DNA of 64,000 nt from Bradyrhizobium sp. 149 (GCF_023073915.1 NZ_JADPKK010000020.1:321001-385000); one strand, 5' to 3'; shown: positions 8,365-18,850, counted from the first letter of the stretch. Made by a program: numbers and translations. Notes: generated by a model not told the origin, from the letters alone.

Positions 8365-9636
8365 CTATCCCTGCAAGATCATCCCCGCCGTCTGCTGACC
8401 GCTCGCCAGCGCCGCCTCGACCGTGCCCATGTCGGCTCCGCGATAAAGCGCCTCGCCGGAGAACAGCACCGGACCATCGGCGCGCGCGAGGATCGTTTGC
8501 GCCCCGCGCGTCCGCGGCGTCGCCCACGAATAGGCGCCGCGGGCGAAGGGATCATGCGCCCAGTTGGTCGCAACGGCCGCGACGAGCTCACGCGCGAGGT
8601 CCTCGCGCGACAGGCTGAAGACGGTAGCAAGCGAATCGAGCCCGGCATCGATCAGCGCTTGCGGGCCGAGCTGCGACAGCGCTGCCGTGCGCGGCCCGCC
8701 GAACCATCCGGTCAGCACGGGGTGCCGGTCCGGATGTTGCGTCCACCACACCGGGATGGTCTGGTCGGACAAAAGGAAGCTCATGTCCGCGAGCTCTTGC
8801 TTGCGCTCGCGCCACCACGGCCGGGTGAAACGCAGCAGGATCTTTATCACGTTACCGAAGCCGATGTCGTCGGCACACGCGGCCTTCGCGCGTGCGCTCT
8901 CCGGGAGGGCGATCTCGCGCAGCAACGGCAATGGAACAGTGAGGATCACGCGATCGCATCCATGTACGTCGCCGCCGGCACAGCGGACGACCAGCGTGCC
9001 ACCGGCCTCCTCGATCGCCGACACTGCGCAGCGGAGATAGACTGCAACGCCATACCTGCGGCACTCGGCCGCCAGGAACTCGATCATCGCACCATAGCCG
9101 CCCTTGATCCGCGCCTGCGGAGAGTGCCCGCAAGCCATCCATTCCTCGCGCAGCGCCAGCGTCGAGGCGCGCTCGGGGTCGGCCGCATCGTAGCCCTCGA
9201 CCATCCGCTCGATCGAGTGGCGCAACCACGCGTATTCATCTTCGGCAAAATGCCGGCGCAGAAAATCGGCGACAGTGAGGTCCTCGTTCAATTGCCGAAG
9301 CACGGCTTGCAGCTCAGCCTGTTGCGGATCGTGGCGATCCTCGCGCACGATGTGTGCGCCGTCAAAGCTCCACCGCTCGCCTTCGATCTCCTGAAGGGAC
9401 AGTCCGGCTTCGCGCAGCAGCGCGCGCGTGACCGGCGCCTCGCCGTGGACGAATTCGGCGCCGCCGTCGGCGGGGTAGCCGAACTGCGAGATAGATAGCG
9501 GATGGATGCGGCCGCCGCAGCGCTCGCGCGCCTCCAGGATCGTCACTGTCCTGCCCGCGCGCGCCAGCTCGCGCCCGGCCATCAGGCCGGCCGCGCCGGC
9601 ACCGACGATGACGATATGCTCTGATGTTGCCGACAT
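8365..9636 (-). CDS. Flavin monoamine oxidase family protein
   Basis: 423 aa. The N-terminal dinucleotide-binding motif IVIVGAGAAGLMAGRELARAG and the following EARERCGGRIHPLS (the GGR motif) are those of FAD-dependent amine oxidases. A C-terminal FSGEALYRGADMGTVEAALASG fits the family's second FAD contact. It probably oxidises an amine with release of H2O2; the substrate is unknown. Start chosen at 9636, where the FAD motif lies near the N-terminus. The upstream RibD-like gene stops 10 bp earlier, so the genes at 11051–8365 likely form one operon. Confidence 0.85.
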   Translation of the reverse strand: MSATSEHIVIVGAGAAGLMAGRELARAGRTVTILEARERCGGRIHPLSISQFGYPADGGAEFVHGEAPVTRALLREAGLSLQEIEGERWSFDGAHIVREDRHDPQQAELQAVLRQLNEDLTVADFLRRHFAEDEYAWLRHSIERMVEGYDAADPERASTLALREEWMACGHSPQARIKGGYGAMIEFLAAECRRYGVAVYLRCAVSAIEEAGGTLVVRCAGGDVHGCDRVILTVPLPLLREIALPESARAKAACADDIGFGNVIKILLRFTRPWWRERKQELADMSFLLSDQTIPVWWTQHPDRHPVLTGWFGGPRTAALSQLGPQALIDAGLDSLATVFSLSREDLARELVAAVATNWAHDPFARGAYSWATPRTRGAQTILARADGPVLFSGEALYRGADMGTVEAALASGQQTAGMILQG

Positions 9637-9646
9637 CTCGGTGCTG

Positions 9647-10357
9647 TTACTTGCCCACGGCCTGCGGATCGTTTTGGATGAGATAGCGCAGCAGCAGGAC
9701 ACCTCCGCCGAGATCCCGCGTGCTCTCCAGCGTCATCGCTGTCAGCGGCGCACGCTGGTCGGCGTCGGCGTCCGTGGAGTCGAACACGAAGGGCGCGCCC
9801 TTGGCGCCATCGATCGCAGGGCTGAGGATCAGATCGAATTCGTCGATGAGGCCGGCACGCAGGAACGCGCCGTTTGCGACGCCGCCGCCCTCCAGCAGCA
9901 AGCGCTTCACGCCGAGCTCGCGGTTGAGAATGTCCAGCGTCAGCGCGAGATCGGTCTCGGATTTGCCGGCAAAGATATAGGATACGCCCTCACCGCGGAG
10001 CCCGGCGAGATGCGAATCGGAGACGCCCTCGGTCAGCACCACGACGATCGGATCGCCGCCGATATCGGAGCGGCCCCAGCCGATTTTGCCCTGCGCATCG
10101 AGCACGACGCCATAGGTTTTTGCGTCGCGCCGCGCGAACCAGTTTTCGCGCGGAAATTTCACGTCCGCCGTCGTAGGATAGGGCTTGCCCTTGGCGAACT
10201 CCGAGCCGGTGACGCGGCCGATCACCCAGGCATCGCCGCCGAGTTCGTCATGGACCTTCTCGAACCAGTCGGTGCCCGCGCCCTCCGGACGCCAGCGGCT
10301 GGGGTGGGTGCGGCCGTCCAGACTCGAATGCATCAGACAGATGACGTAAGGCTTCAT
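9647..10357 (-). CDS. RibD C-terminal/dihydrofolate reductase-fold protein
   Basis: 236 aa. MKPYVICLMHSSLDGR opens a DHFR-like fold; GDAWVIGRVTGSEF, GVSYIFAG and LLLEGGGVANGAFLRAGLIDE are typical of the RibD-C family of NADPH-dependent reductases. The substrate is unknown; it need not be a pteridine or riboflavin precursor because no riboflavin gene is near. Start at 10357. It sits between the heme-barrel gene (19 bp upstream) and the amine oxidase (10 bp downstream). Confidence 0.8.
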   Translation of the reverse strand: MKPYVICLMHSSLDGRTHPSRWRPEGAGTDWFEKVHDELGGDAWVIGRVTGSEFAKGKPYPTTADVKFPRENWFARRDAKTYGVVLDAQGKIGWGRSDIGGDPIVVVLTEGVSDSHLAGLRGEGVSYIFAGKSETDLALTLDILNRELGVKRLLLEGGGVANGAFLRAGLIDEFDLILSPAIDGAKGAPFVFDSTDADADQRAPLTAMTLESTRDLGGGVLLLRYLIQNDPQAVGK

Positions 10358-10376
10358 GCGTATCTCCGGGCCGCGC

Positions 10377-11051
10377 TCAGGCTGCCGGCTCATTGCCCTT
10401 CTCATTCCGCGTGGCGCGATCGTTCACGATCACCGCGAGGGGATTGAGCTTTGGCGGTGCGACGAGTTTTAGCGTGTTGGTGTCGCGATGGTTGAACGGC
10501 GCGCCGCGCACGAACAACTCGGTCTGGATCAGATAGGTCCAACTTCCGTCATCGTTGAAGGTGATGTCGCAGCGGTAAGCATCGGTACGGAAGGCTCGTT
10601 CCAGAAAATCAGTCGAGCAGATCCCGTAAGCGGTGTCGCCGCGCTTGGCGGTGACGGAGACCGTTTTGTCGTCCGGCCCGGCCTTCCCCGAGGCGAGCAG
10701 CACCTGCCCGCGCGGGATCGCCAGCGTCTGCATGATCAGTCCGGTCGCGGGCTCCCACAACCAATAGCCGACCTGGTCGTGGAAGGTGATGTCTTCCTCG
10801 GGCGTGTTGATGTGGATGTGGTAGCGCAGCCCGTAGAGCAGCTGCGGCCCATTGGCCTGCGGGTCGATCGGGTCCATCCGGATGCACTCGATGAAGGTCC
10901 GCCGCTCCGGGCCCTCCGCCTTCGGATTGATGTCGACCCCCTTGTCGGCCTGCCAGACGCCGGCGAGACGGCGGAGCGGACCGAGATTGGCAAGGCCGTC
11001 GGGCGAGACGTCCGCGGGCTCGGTGAAGATGTCGGCGGGAAGGGGCAGCAT
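10377..11051 (-). CDS. FABP-like heme-binding beta-barrel protein
   Basis: 224 aa, mostly beta strands. LRRLAGVWQADKGVD at the N-terminus and the pattern TFHDQVGYWLWEPATGLIMQTLAIPRG resemble the nitrobindin/heme-binding beta-barrel family (THAP4-like, DUF1794). Heme or another hydrophobic ligand is likely bound; a role is not established. No signal peptide. It is first in a probable three-gene operon with the RibD-like and amine oxidase genes. Confidence 0.65.
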   Translation of the reverse strand: MLPLPADIFTEPADVSPDGLANLGPLRRLAGVWQADKGVDINPKAEGPERRTFIECIRMDPIDPQANGPQLLYGLRYHIHINTPEEDITFHDQVGYWLWEPATGLIMQTLAIPRGQVLLASGKAGPDDKTVSVTAKRGDTAYGICSTDFLERAFRTDAYRCDITFNDDGSWTYLIQTELFVRGAPFNHRDTNTLKLVAPPKLNPLAVIVNDRATRNEKGNEPAA

Positions 11052-11170
11052 GGATGTCCTCGCGGAAGTTGCGAGGCAGCGATAGCATGAGAGCGCGGAC
11101 GTGGCTCGTGCTCAAGCCTCACAATCGCGAATGGGCACAAGCGCCACACGCAGACGATACATGACGCGAA

Positions 11171-11201
11171 GCGGAGCCGAACCGGCCTGGTTCGACTCCG
11201 C
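11171..11201. repeat. Isolated 13-bp inverted repeat
   Basis: GCGGAGCCGAACC and GGTTCGACTCCGC pair with one mismatch around a 5-nt loop. It lies in the 339-bp gap 11052–11390, where I see no gene. It is downstream of the minus-strand gene at 11391 and could be its terminator, but there is no U-tract. Confidence 0.45.
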
Positions 11202-11390
11202 GAGCCACCTGACGCAAAGCTAGATTGACCGAACGGGATAATATGTGTCGTCGCTCACGCGATGCTCGTCGATGCGTTGGCGATCGTGCATCGTCCAATC
11301 GGACGAGAGGCCACGCCGCGACCGTCATGATCTCGCATGTTTCGGCTGCGCCCCGCGGGCGGCATCTCCTGCGCGAGCAGCCCTGCTAAT

Positions 11391-11888
11391 TCAGCGCCAG
11401 CCCGCCGACAACGCCACGCTGCTGCAATACGCCGAGGTCTCGCCCGATCGCCAGCCGGTGATGCGCCCGGCCTCCTTGCACTCGTCGTAGCTCTTGTAGT
11501 TGCCGACATTGCGGCACGTTGCCGAGTACACGCCGCCGGTAGCGCTGCAACCAACCCAGGGTTTGTCGCCCGACTTGAAGCTCGACTGGCAGCCGCCGAC
11601 GCAGTTGTTCGTGGTGGCGGCGAGCTTGGCAAGCTTCACGACGTCCGACGTCGGCTCAGCCGTTGCCGGCGTCGAGGAGATTGTGACGGACCTGTTGCTG
11701 CGGGCGACCGTACGATGCACCGGCTTGTGAGGTCTCGTCATCTGCTTCGGCGCTTCGACGGTGACGCCGGGAAGCTGGGTGTCGGCGGGTGTCGGTTGCG
11801 ACATTGCCGTGCCACTCAGGCCGCACAGCAACACCGCAATCGACGGGATGGCGACGGCGGGACGGGCAACAAAGCGTGACAACGTCAT
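11391..11888 (-). CDS. Exported Cys-rich hypothetical protein
   Basis: 165 aa. A signal peptide (AVAIPSIAVLLCGLSGTAMS) is followed by a Pro/Thr/basic linker and a C-terminal domain with six cysteines (NNCVGGCQSS, VGCSAT, ATCRNV, DECKEA, AYCSSV), probably disulfide-linked. No family recognised. The frame is open to 12284, but the ATG at 11888 gives the signal peptide. Monocistronic; periplasmic location inferred. Confidence 0.6.
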   Translation of the reverse strand: MTLSRFVARPAVAIPSIAVLLCGLSGTAMSQPTPADTQLPGVTVEAPKQMTRPHKPVHRTVARSNRSVTISSTPATAEPTSDVVKLAKLAATTNNCVGGCQSSFKSGDKPWVGCSATGGVYSATCRNVGNYKSYDECKEAGRITGWRSGETSAYCSSVALSAGWR

Positions 11889-12071
11889 GACCAGGTCCTT
11901 CCAATTACGGGAGACGATCAATTCCATTCCCAAAGGGAATGCTAACACGGCGAACCGAAGTTGTGCCACAGATTTTTGCAACCAAATGTGAAACAGTCGA
12001 CCTGCAACTTTAGCCAGACGCCGCAGGAGCTGGAACTGCGCTTGAAAAAGTTGAGGCACGGGACGCGCGTC

Positions 12072-12381
12072 ATGTCGGCCACCGAGCCACACGCGATCCG
12101 GTCTGATCCAGAGCGCCGCTGCCGCGTTGTTCGTGACGTCGACTGCCGGGCCGCCGCGATTGCCCGCGATGCGCTCAACCAGCTCTATAACCTGACGCCG
12201 GCCGAGATTCGCATCCTCGAGCTCATCTGCCGCGGACACCATACGAGGCGCGATGTCTGCCTCGCTCCGCGTTGCCCTCAGCACCGTGAAGAGCCACCTC
12301 GTTCACGTCCTCGAAAAGACGAGCTGCCAGCGCCAGGTCGATCTGGTCAGGCTGGCGAAGTCGCTGACGTTTCCGGTGTAG
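12072..12381 (+). pseudogene. LuxR-type HTH protein fragment, frameshifted
   Basis: One frame gives NQLYNLTPAEIRILELICRG, the first helices of a LuxR/GerE domain. A frameshift near 12238 then moves to a second frame with SASLRVALSTVKSHLVHVLE and KTSCQRQVDLVRLAKSL, the recognition helix and last helix. Together they form one C-terminal HTH domain, ending at the stop at 12379–12381. The N-terminal receptor or receiver part is not readable upstream. The gene is decayed. Confidence 0.65.
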
Positions 12382-12394
12382 CCGAAGACCGCCC

Positions 12395-12643
12395 TCAAGC
12401 CGCTTCCGACCGTGATCTCGCACGCTGCTCGAGGACGCCGATCGTCGAGACCAAATTGTCGCGTCGCGCGCGAAGATTAAGCGCAAGAAGCGGATATGCC
12501 GGCTGAAGCACGTCAAACACCCCTGCTCTGGCCTCTTCCTCGAGAATGTCGGTGTTCATGAGCCGAACGCGCCACCACAAATCGGCGACCAACGCATCGA
12601 GCCGGAGTTCGCCGGCAGCACCAGAACGGGACATGTCTTGCAT
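12395..12643 (-). CDS. Small hypothetical protein
   Basis: 82 aa, leucine- and arginine-rich and mostly helical (LRLDALVADLWWRVRLMNTD, VLQPAYPLLALNLRARRDNL). I chose the start at 12643 because TTGAGG lies 8 nt upstream. It has no signal peptide and no recognisable domain. It converges on the decayed LuxR-like gene. A possible remnant or a small regulator partner; function unknown. Confidence 0.45.
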   Translation of the reverse strand: MQDMSRSGAAGELRLDALVADLWWRVRLMNTDILEEEARAGVFDVLQPAYPLLALNLRARRDNLVSTIGVLEQRARSRSEAA

Positions 12644-12813
12644 CGCTTGCCTCAACCTGAAACGGCCTCTCTGCCAAGGCCAGACTTTGGTGCTGACTGA
12701 GCAAGCAGAGTGCCAGGATGGGCGGATGCGATCTGGTTCCGGAACGGATTGCTGCGCGAGCCGGCTGGTCAAGGCTTGGCGCCGGGGAAGATGTTGCCCG
12801 TGGAGAGCGAAAA

Positions 12814-12889
12814 TGGTGCCCAGGGGCGGAATCGAACCACCGACACTGCGATTTTCAGTCGCATGCTCTACCAACTGAGCTACCTGGGC
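12814..12889 (-). tRNA. tRNA-Phe (GAA)
   Basis: 76-nt cloverleaf on the minus strand starting GCCCAGGTAGCTCAG, with anticodon loop CTGAAAA (anticodon GAA), T-arm GGTTCGATTCC and encoded CCA. Acceptor GCCCAGG pairs with CCTGGGC. Confidence 0.96.
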
Positions 12890-13074
12890 GTGCTCCAAAG
12901 AGGGGCCAAAGCCCATCGAGCGGGCGGTTTATAGTGGGCCGAAGGCTGCCTGTCCACCCACGCTTCGCCGATGGCTTCGCGGGGTGCGGCGCAGCTGTGC
13001 ACAAAGCGGAGCGGGGCTCGGGAGGAACGGCGCGCGGCGACGGCTTGAGAATTTAAATAATTGACGCAAAAGGG

Positions 13075-13257
13075 TTATTCTTCTCCATCTGCCTCGTCAT
13101 CGCGGCCGGGGATGACGTAGGAGCCTTTCAGCCAGCGGTTCAGATCGACGTCGCGGCAGCGCGAGGAGCAGAACGGGCGGGTGGCCTCGGACTGCGGCTT
13201 GCCGCAGATCGGGCAGGTTTTGAGGGGGCTTGCGGGCTTTTTCACCTGGTCGTCCAT
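13075..13257 (-). CDS. yacG: DNA gyrase inhibitor YacG
   Basis: 60 aa. Zinc motif C-P-I-C-x12-C-x3-C ([20 protein letters not shown]) followed by [17 protein letters not shown], the family signature. YacG binds GyrB and limits gyrase activity; cytoplasmic. The length is typical. It lies downstream of maf in the same orientation (155-bp gap), the usual alphaproteobacterial pairing. Confidence 0.92.
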   Translation of the reverse strand: MDDQVKKPASPLKTCPICGKPQSEATRPFCSSRCRDVDLNRWLKGSYVIPGRDDEADGEE

Positions 13258-13412
13258 AAGGTGCGCTGCTTACACGAGGTGAGTGAGTTCAAGAGCCTGT
13301 CGCCAAAGGGGTTCCTCCGGCGGAAGCGCAGGCGTCGCGGCCAGATTCCCGCGGGGCAATTCTACTGTGCATGGGGTTGTTTTCGCGATTTTTGCAGGAG
13401 CGGCTTTTCGGC

Positions 13413-14042
13413 TCACACGGCGGTGGCGTTGAGCCAGCCGAAGCGGATCGGGAAACCTTCGCCGCCGAGCAGCGTGGTGGTCTCGTAGAGCGGCAGGCCA
13501 ACCACATTGGTGTAGGACCCCACCATCTTGACCACGAACGACCCGGCGATGCCCTGCACCGCGTAGCCGCCGGCTTTGCCGCGCCATTCGCCGGAGCCGA
13601 TATAGGCCTGGATGTCGTCCTCCGAGAGGCGCTTGAAGCGGACCCGGGTCTCGACCAGGCGCTGGCGGAAGGCCTCGCGCGGCGTCACCAGGGTGATCGC
13701 GGTGTAGACGCGGTGATTGCGGCCGGACAGCAGCCGCAGGCACTGCGCGGCCTCGTCGACGAGGTTGGCCTTGGGCAGGATGCGGCGGCCGACCGCCACC
13801 ACCGTGTCGGCGGCGAGGATGAAGGCGCCGCGCAGCTCGTCGTCCAGCTGCACCGATTTGAGCGCCGCATCGGCCTTGGCCCGCGCGAGCCGGTTGGCGC
13901 AGGCGCGCGGAAGCTCGCCCCGCTTCGGCGTCTCGTCGACGTCGGCCGGCCGGAGCGCGTCCGGCTCGATGCCGGCCTGGTTGAGCAGCGACAGGCGCCG
14001 CGGCGAACCGGAGGCGAGAACGAATTTGGGGCGGCCGAGCAT
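13413..14042 (-). CDS. maf: Maf-family nucleotide pyrophosphatase
   Basis: 209 aa. [18 protein letters not shown] is the Maf N-terminal signature and [12 protein letters not shown] holds the catalytic Asp. Members hydrolyse non-canonical or pyrimidine nucleoside triphosphates to monophosphates and have been linked to septum formation. Cytoplasmic. It sits between the LMW phosphatase and yacG on the same strand. The 156-bp gap to the upstream gene holds no ORF; infA, present at this point in some relatives, is not seen. Confidence 0.9.
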   Translation of the reverse strand: MLGRPKFVLASGSPRRLSLLNQAGIEPDALRPADVDETPKRGELPRACANRLARAKADAALKSVQLDDELRGAFILAADTVVAVGRRILPKANLVDEAAQCLRLLSGRNHRVYTAITLVTPREAFRQRLVETRVRFKRLSEDDIQAYIGSGEWRGKAGGYAVQGIAGSFVVKMVGSYTNVVGLPLYETTTLLGGEGFPIRFGWLNATAV

Positions 14043-14198
14043 CAGGTGATTTGGGGAATGAAGCAGGGGGTGAATTGCGCGCGGAACCTATCGGACGGGG
14101 GCTGATTTCACAACCCGGGAACCCTGACTTTACCGATTCGACGGGTACAGGATGCGTGTGCCCGCAGCCTGTGACGCGGGTGTTACGGGCGCCGCATG

Positions 14199-14666
14199 CT
14201 ACCCGCTCGCTGCGCCCGCCTTCGAAAACCGCCGACGGATGCGCAGCAGGAGCTGGTCGCAGACGTCGCGATAGGCAGCCAATTTCTGGTCGCGGCTGCC
14301 TTCCATGGTGGTGGGATCAAGCGTCGGCCAATACTCGACGTCGGCGGCGAGCGTGCGGGTCAGCTCCAGCGCCTTGTGGTGCGCCTCCGGCGACAGCGTG
14401 ATGATGAGGTCGAAATTCAGCCCTTCCCAGTCCTCCAGCTCCTCGAAGGTCTGCGGCTTGTGGCTGGCGATGTCCTGGCCGAGCTCCGCCATCACGGACA
14501 CCGCGAACGGATCGAGCTCGCCGCGCCTGGCGCCGGCCGACTTCACGTAGAGGCCTTGCGGAAACATGTGCCGCAGCAGGCTCTCGGCCATCGGCGAGCG
14601 CACGCTGTTCATGGCGCAGGCGAACAGCACCGATTGCGGATCGCGTGCGCGTGGCGGACCCGCCAT
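14199..14666 (-). CDS. Low-molecular-weight phosphatase family protein
   Basis: 155 aa. The P-loop is FACAMNSVRSPMAE (C-x5-R), the LMW protein tyrosine phosphatase/arsenate reductase signature; the C-terminal YWPTLDPTTMEG supplies the DP dipeptide with the general acid. It is 5 bp after the UPF0262 gene, so they are cotranscribed with hisD. Tyrosine phosphatase versus arsenate reductase cannot be decided; no ars genes are near. Confidence 0.82.
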   Translation of the reverse strand: MAGPPRARDPQSVLFACAMNSVRSPMAESLLRHMFPQGLYVKSAGARRGELDPFAVSVMAELGQDIASHKPQTFEELEDWEGLNFDLIITLSPEAHHKALELTRTLAADVEYWPTLDPTTMEGSRDQKLAAYRDVCDQLLLRIRRRFSKAGAASG

Positions 14667-14671
14667 CGCGC

Positions 14672-15165
14672 TTAACCCTTCCAGTGCAGAACGGTAATGA
14701 GCGTGAACAGCCGGCGCGAGGTCTCGAAATCGACCCGCACCTTGCCCTTCAGCCGCTCCTGCAGCGTACGCGATCCCTCGTCATGAATGCCGCGGCGGCC
14801 CATGTCGATGGCCTCGATCTTGTCCGGGGTCGCGGTGCGGATCGCCTGGTAGTAGCTGTCGCAGATCATGAAATAGTCCTTCACGATCCGCCGGAACGGC
14901 GTCAGCGACAGCAGATGCGCGACCACGGGCGTACCGTCCTCACGGCGGATGTCGAACATCAGACGGCTGCCGGTGATGCCGATATGCAGCGTGAACGGGC
15001 CCTTCCCGTCGGCGCCCTCCGGCGCGAACAAATTCTGCTCGATCAGATCGTAGATCGCGATCGCGCGCTCATGCTCGATGTCGGGCCCGGAACGGCCGAT
15101 CGAGTCCTCGTCGAGCGTGACGCCGACGATGCGATTGGTCGAGTCGTCCTGTTCGGGCGGCTGGG

Positions 15166-15169
<4 letters not shown>
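14672..15169 (-). CDS. UPF0262 family protein
   Basis: 165 aa. [34 protein letters not shown] and the C-terminal [20 protein letters not shown] are typical of the alphaproteobacterial UPF0262 family, whose function is unknown. The ATG overlaps the hisD stop (ATGA), indicating translational coupling. No signal peptide. The frame is open far upstream inside hisD, which is not used. Confidence 0.85.
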
Positions 15170-16461
<1,292 letters not shown>

Positions 16462-16625
16462 CTTGGCTTCTAACTGGTTTTTGGGGGCGCGGTTTGGCTC
16501 ACCGGGCCCATGCTCAATGGCGCGGCGGGGAAGCTGCGTCAACCCTTGGGCCGGGCCGTTCCCCTCCCGCGTCGTCCTGCCGTTCGCCGGGACGACGGCG
16601 GAATGTGTGGCCCTGGCATGCCACC

Positions 16626-17063
16626 TTACCCCTCCCCTTCAACCTCCAACCCGGTCCCCAGCTCATCCGCCCCCAGATCAGTCAGCTCGCACTCCAGGCA
16701 TTCGACTTCGAGCCGGATGGCGCCGCCTTGGGCAAACAGGAGCAGCGTGCTGCCGCCGGGGGCGTCCTGGCCGTGGAATTCGATGCCGACAAGGTCCAGA
16801 ATTGTGTCCGGCGCGGCGAGGTCGACGTTGCGCGACTTGCAGGCAAGCACCCGGTCGAAACGCAGCGCAGCCACCAGCCTGCGCGGCTCGGCCTCGCCGT
16901 CCAGCGTCTGCTCCCAGTCCAACCGGCTCATGCCGATCACCAGCCGCTTTTCGCTTTGCCGCCAGACGATGTCCGAGGGCTGCACGCGGGCGTCCTGGAC
17001 GTGGGCCGAGATCACGGCGAGGTCGTCGGCGTCGAGTGCGATCAGTTTGAGCGGGGGAGACAT
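16626..17063 (-). CDS. DUF2948 family protein
   Basis: 145 aa. LKLIALDADDLAVISAHVQD and AHVQDARVQPSDIVW followed by RRLVAALRFDRVL and TLLLFAQGGAIRLEVECLE match DUF2948, an alphaproteobacterial protein usually next to hisD. No function is known. Start at 17063 (MSPPLKLIA). It lies 164 bp upstream of hisD on the same strand and probably shares its promoter. Confidence 0.8.
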   Translation of the reverse strand: MSPPLKLIALDADDLAVISAHVQDARVQPSDIVWRQSEKRLVIGMSRLDWEQTLDGEAEPRRLVAALRFDRVLACKSRNVDLAAPDTILDLVGIEFHGQDAPGGSTLLLFAQGGAIRLEVECLECELTDLGADELGTGLEVEGEG

Positions 17064-17143
17064 CGACGGCGCTTCTCCTTCGGGCGGACAGGGCACAACG
17101 CGCGCGGGCGCCGAAATTTCCCTAGAACTAACGCTCCACCGGA

Positions 17144-17803
17144 TTAGAGGCTATTGATATCCTCCATCTCCAGCACCTTCCGCGGATATCCCTCCCGGGC
17201 CACCCGGATCATGGCGCGGCCCATCTGCTCGGTCGAGGTGACGAGCCGCGGCGAGAGTCGGCGCAGTACCGACCAGAGTGGCCAGGTTGCTGCATACACG
17301 GCCTGCACCCACGCCGTCTTGGAGCGGGCACCGTGAAGGGGTTGGATCGCACCGGGCCGGAACATGTAGGCCGTCCTGAACGGCAGCTTGAGCAGATCGT
17401 TCTCGGTCTTGCCCTTGATCCGCGCCCACATCCGCGAACCCTGCTCGGTGGAATCGGTGCCGGCGCCCGTGACATAGACGAATGTCATCTGCGGATTGAG
17501 CCGGGCGAGCGTGGCCGCCGCCGCGAGCGTGAGGTCGTAGGTGACATGACGGTAGCGCTCCTCGCTCATGCCGATCGAGGAGACGCCGAGGCAGAAGAAG
17601 CAGGCGTCGAAGCCGGTGAGCTGCGCTTCGATCACTGAGTAGTCCGTGAAATCGCCATGTATGATCTCCGTGAGCCTGGCGTTGCGCACACCGGTCGGGC
17701 TGCGGCCGATCGCAACCACGCGGTCGATGCCGGCATCGATCAGGCACTCACGCAAAGCGCCCTGCCCGACCATGCCGGTCGCGCCGAAGATGATGATCTG
17801 CAT
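17144..17803 (-). CDS. NAD(P)-binding Rossmann-fold epimerase/reductase-like protein
   Basis: 219 aa. MQIIIFGATGMVGQGALREC is an NAD(P)-binding G-x-x-G-x-x-G motif; FDACFFCLGVSSIGMSEE and TFVYVTGAGTD follow as in atypical SDR proteins that bind NAD(P) (the HTATIP2/NmrA-like group). A catalytic Y-x3-K is not obvious. Start at 17803. It lies 26 bp after the SDR gene on the same strand, so they are probably cotranscribed. Substrate unknown. Confidence 0.75.
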   Translation of the reverse strand: MQIIIFGATGMVGQGALRECLIDAGIDRVVAIGRSPTGVRNARLTEIIHGDFTDYSVIEAQLTGFDACFFCLGVSSIGMSEERYRHVTYDLTLAAAATLARLNPQMTFVYVTGAGTDSTEQGSRMWARIKGKTENDLLKLPFRTAYMFRPGAIQPLHGARSKTAWVQAVYAATWPLWSVLRRLSPRLVTSTEQMGRAMIRVAREGYPRKVLEMEDINSL

Positions 17804-17829
17804 CGGGACGTCCCCAATACGCTCGCGGC

Positions 17830-18768
17830 TCATGCGGCGGCCGCGATCTCGTCGAAGGATACACCGGTCAACGTCGCCGAGACGTCCCACAGCATGGCGG
17901 CCGAGGCGAAATCTCTTGCCTGCGGCATGATCTTCGCCGGCCTCGGTGGCCCCTTCAATTCGTAGAACCAGTTCGGACCGTAATAGCCGCCGGGCTCCGC
18001 TGCCGGCGAGGTCGCGGCCAACAAGGTCGGCAACGCGCCTTCCGCGGCAGACTGGCTGATGAAAGGCTGTAGCCACCGGCTCACACGCGACTGCAAGCTC
18101 GTGATGCCCGGCCCGTTCGGAATGAGATCGGTCCGCGCGTAGCCGGGATGTGCGGCAAGGCTCGTCAGGCCCCAGCCGGCGGCGAGGCTGCGGCGCTGCA
18201 ACTCCAGCGAAAACATCAGCATCGCCAGCTTGGACTGGCAATAGGCCCGCCACGGACGATAGGAATGCTTGCCTTGCAGATCGTCGAAATTGATCGCACC
18301 GGAGCGGTGCGCGAGGCTCGAGAGATTGACGACGCGCGCCGCCTTCGCCCGGCGAAGCTGCGGCAACAACCGCGCCGTCAGCGCATAATGGCCGAGATAG
18401 TTGGTGCCGAGCTGCATCTCGAAACCATCCGCCGTCTGCTGCCGCTTCGGCAGCGCCATCACGCCGGCATTGTTGACGAGCAGGTCGAGCTGCTCGTTGC
18501 CGGCGGCGAAGCGCCTGGCAAAATCGGCCACGGACGGGAGGCTGGCGAGGTCGAGATGCTCGTAGGCGATCAGCGCACCGGGAAAGCGCTCGCAAATGCC
18601 CTCGATCGCGCGCAGGCCCTTTGCGTCATTGCGCCCCGTGAGTATGACAATGGCACCGGCGCCCGCCAGCGCCATCGCCGTCTCGTAGCCGAGGCCGCCG
18701 GTCGCCCCCGTCACGATGGCGGTCTTGCCGCTGAGAGAGGGGATGTCTGCCGTGGTCCAGTCGGTCAT
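17830..18768 (-). CDS. Short-chain dehydrogenase/reductase
   Basis: 312 aa. TGATGGLGYETAMALAGAGA is the TGxxxGxG cofactor motif, LDLLVNNAGVMALP holds the NNAG motif, VNLSSLAH the catalytic Ser, and YRPWRAYCQSKLAML gives Y-x3-K. It resembles the retinol-dehydrogenase/WW-domain oxidoreductase-like SDRs that use NADP. Start at 18768. Divergent from the TetR gene at 18851, with a palindrome at 18816–18828 between them, so it is the likely regulated target. Confidence 0.85.
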   Translation of the reverse strand: MTDWTTADIPSLSGKTAIVTGATGGLGYETAMALAGAGAIVILTGRNDAKGLRAIEGICERFPGALIAYEHLDLASLPSVADFARRFAAGNEQLDLLVNNAGVMALPKRQQTADGFEMQLGTNYLGHYALTARLLPQLRRAKAARVVNLSSLAHRSGAINFDDLQGKHSYRPWRAYCQSKLAMLMFSLELQRRSLAAGWGLTSLAAHPGYARTDLIPNGPGITSLQSRVSRWLQPFISQSAAEGALPTLLAATSPAAEPGGYYGPNWFYELKGPPRPAKIMPQARDFASAAMLWDVSATLTGVSFDEIAAAA

Positions 18769-18815
18769 GCCATAGCTCCATCGGGCTGGGAAAAGGCCCG
18801 CGACCGAGCTAAATG

Positions 18816-18828
18816 TGCACTGGGTGCA
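18816..18828. promoter_or_regulatory. Candidate TetR operator
   Basis: Perfect inverted repeat TGCAC-TGG-GTGCA in the 82-bp intergenic region between the SDR operon and the TetR-family gene. Its location fits autoregulation plus control of the SDR pair. The assignment is inference. Confidence 0.5.
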
Positions 18829-18850
18829 ACTTTGCAAGTGGTGAAATGAT

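Noticed and set aside
11961..12506. 181-aa plus-strand ORF as an intact LuxR-like protein
   Set aside because: Only the first 20 residues of the HTH are in this frame; the rest is a shifted frame, so it is scored as a pseudogene.
12395..12916. 173-aa reading of the small gene through the tRNA-Phe
   Set aside because: The upstream part runs through the tRNA; the ATG at 12643 with a proper ribosome-binding site is used instead.
14043..14198. Possible infA gene between maf and the LMW phosphatase
   Set aside because: infA sits here in some relatives, but the 156-bp gap is too short and no IF-1-like frame is readable.
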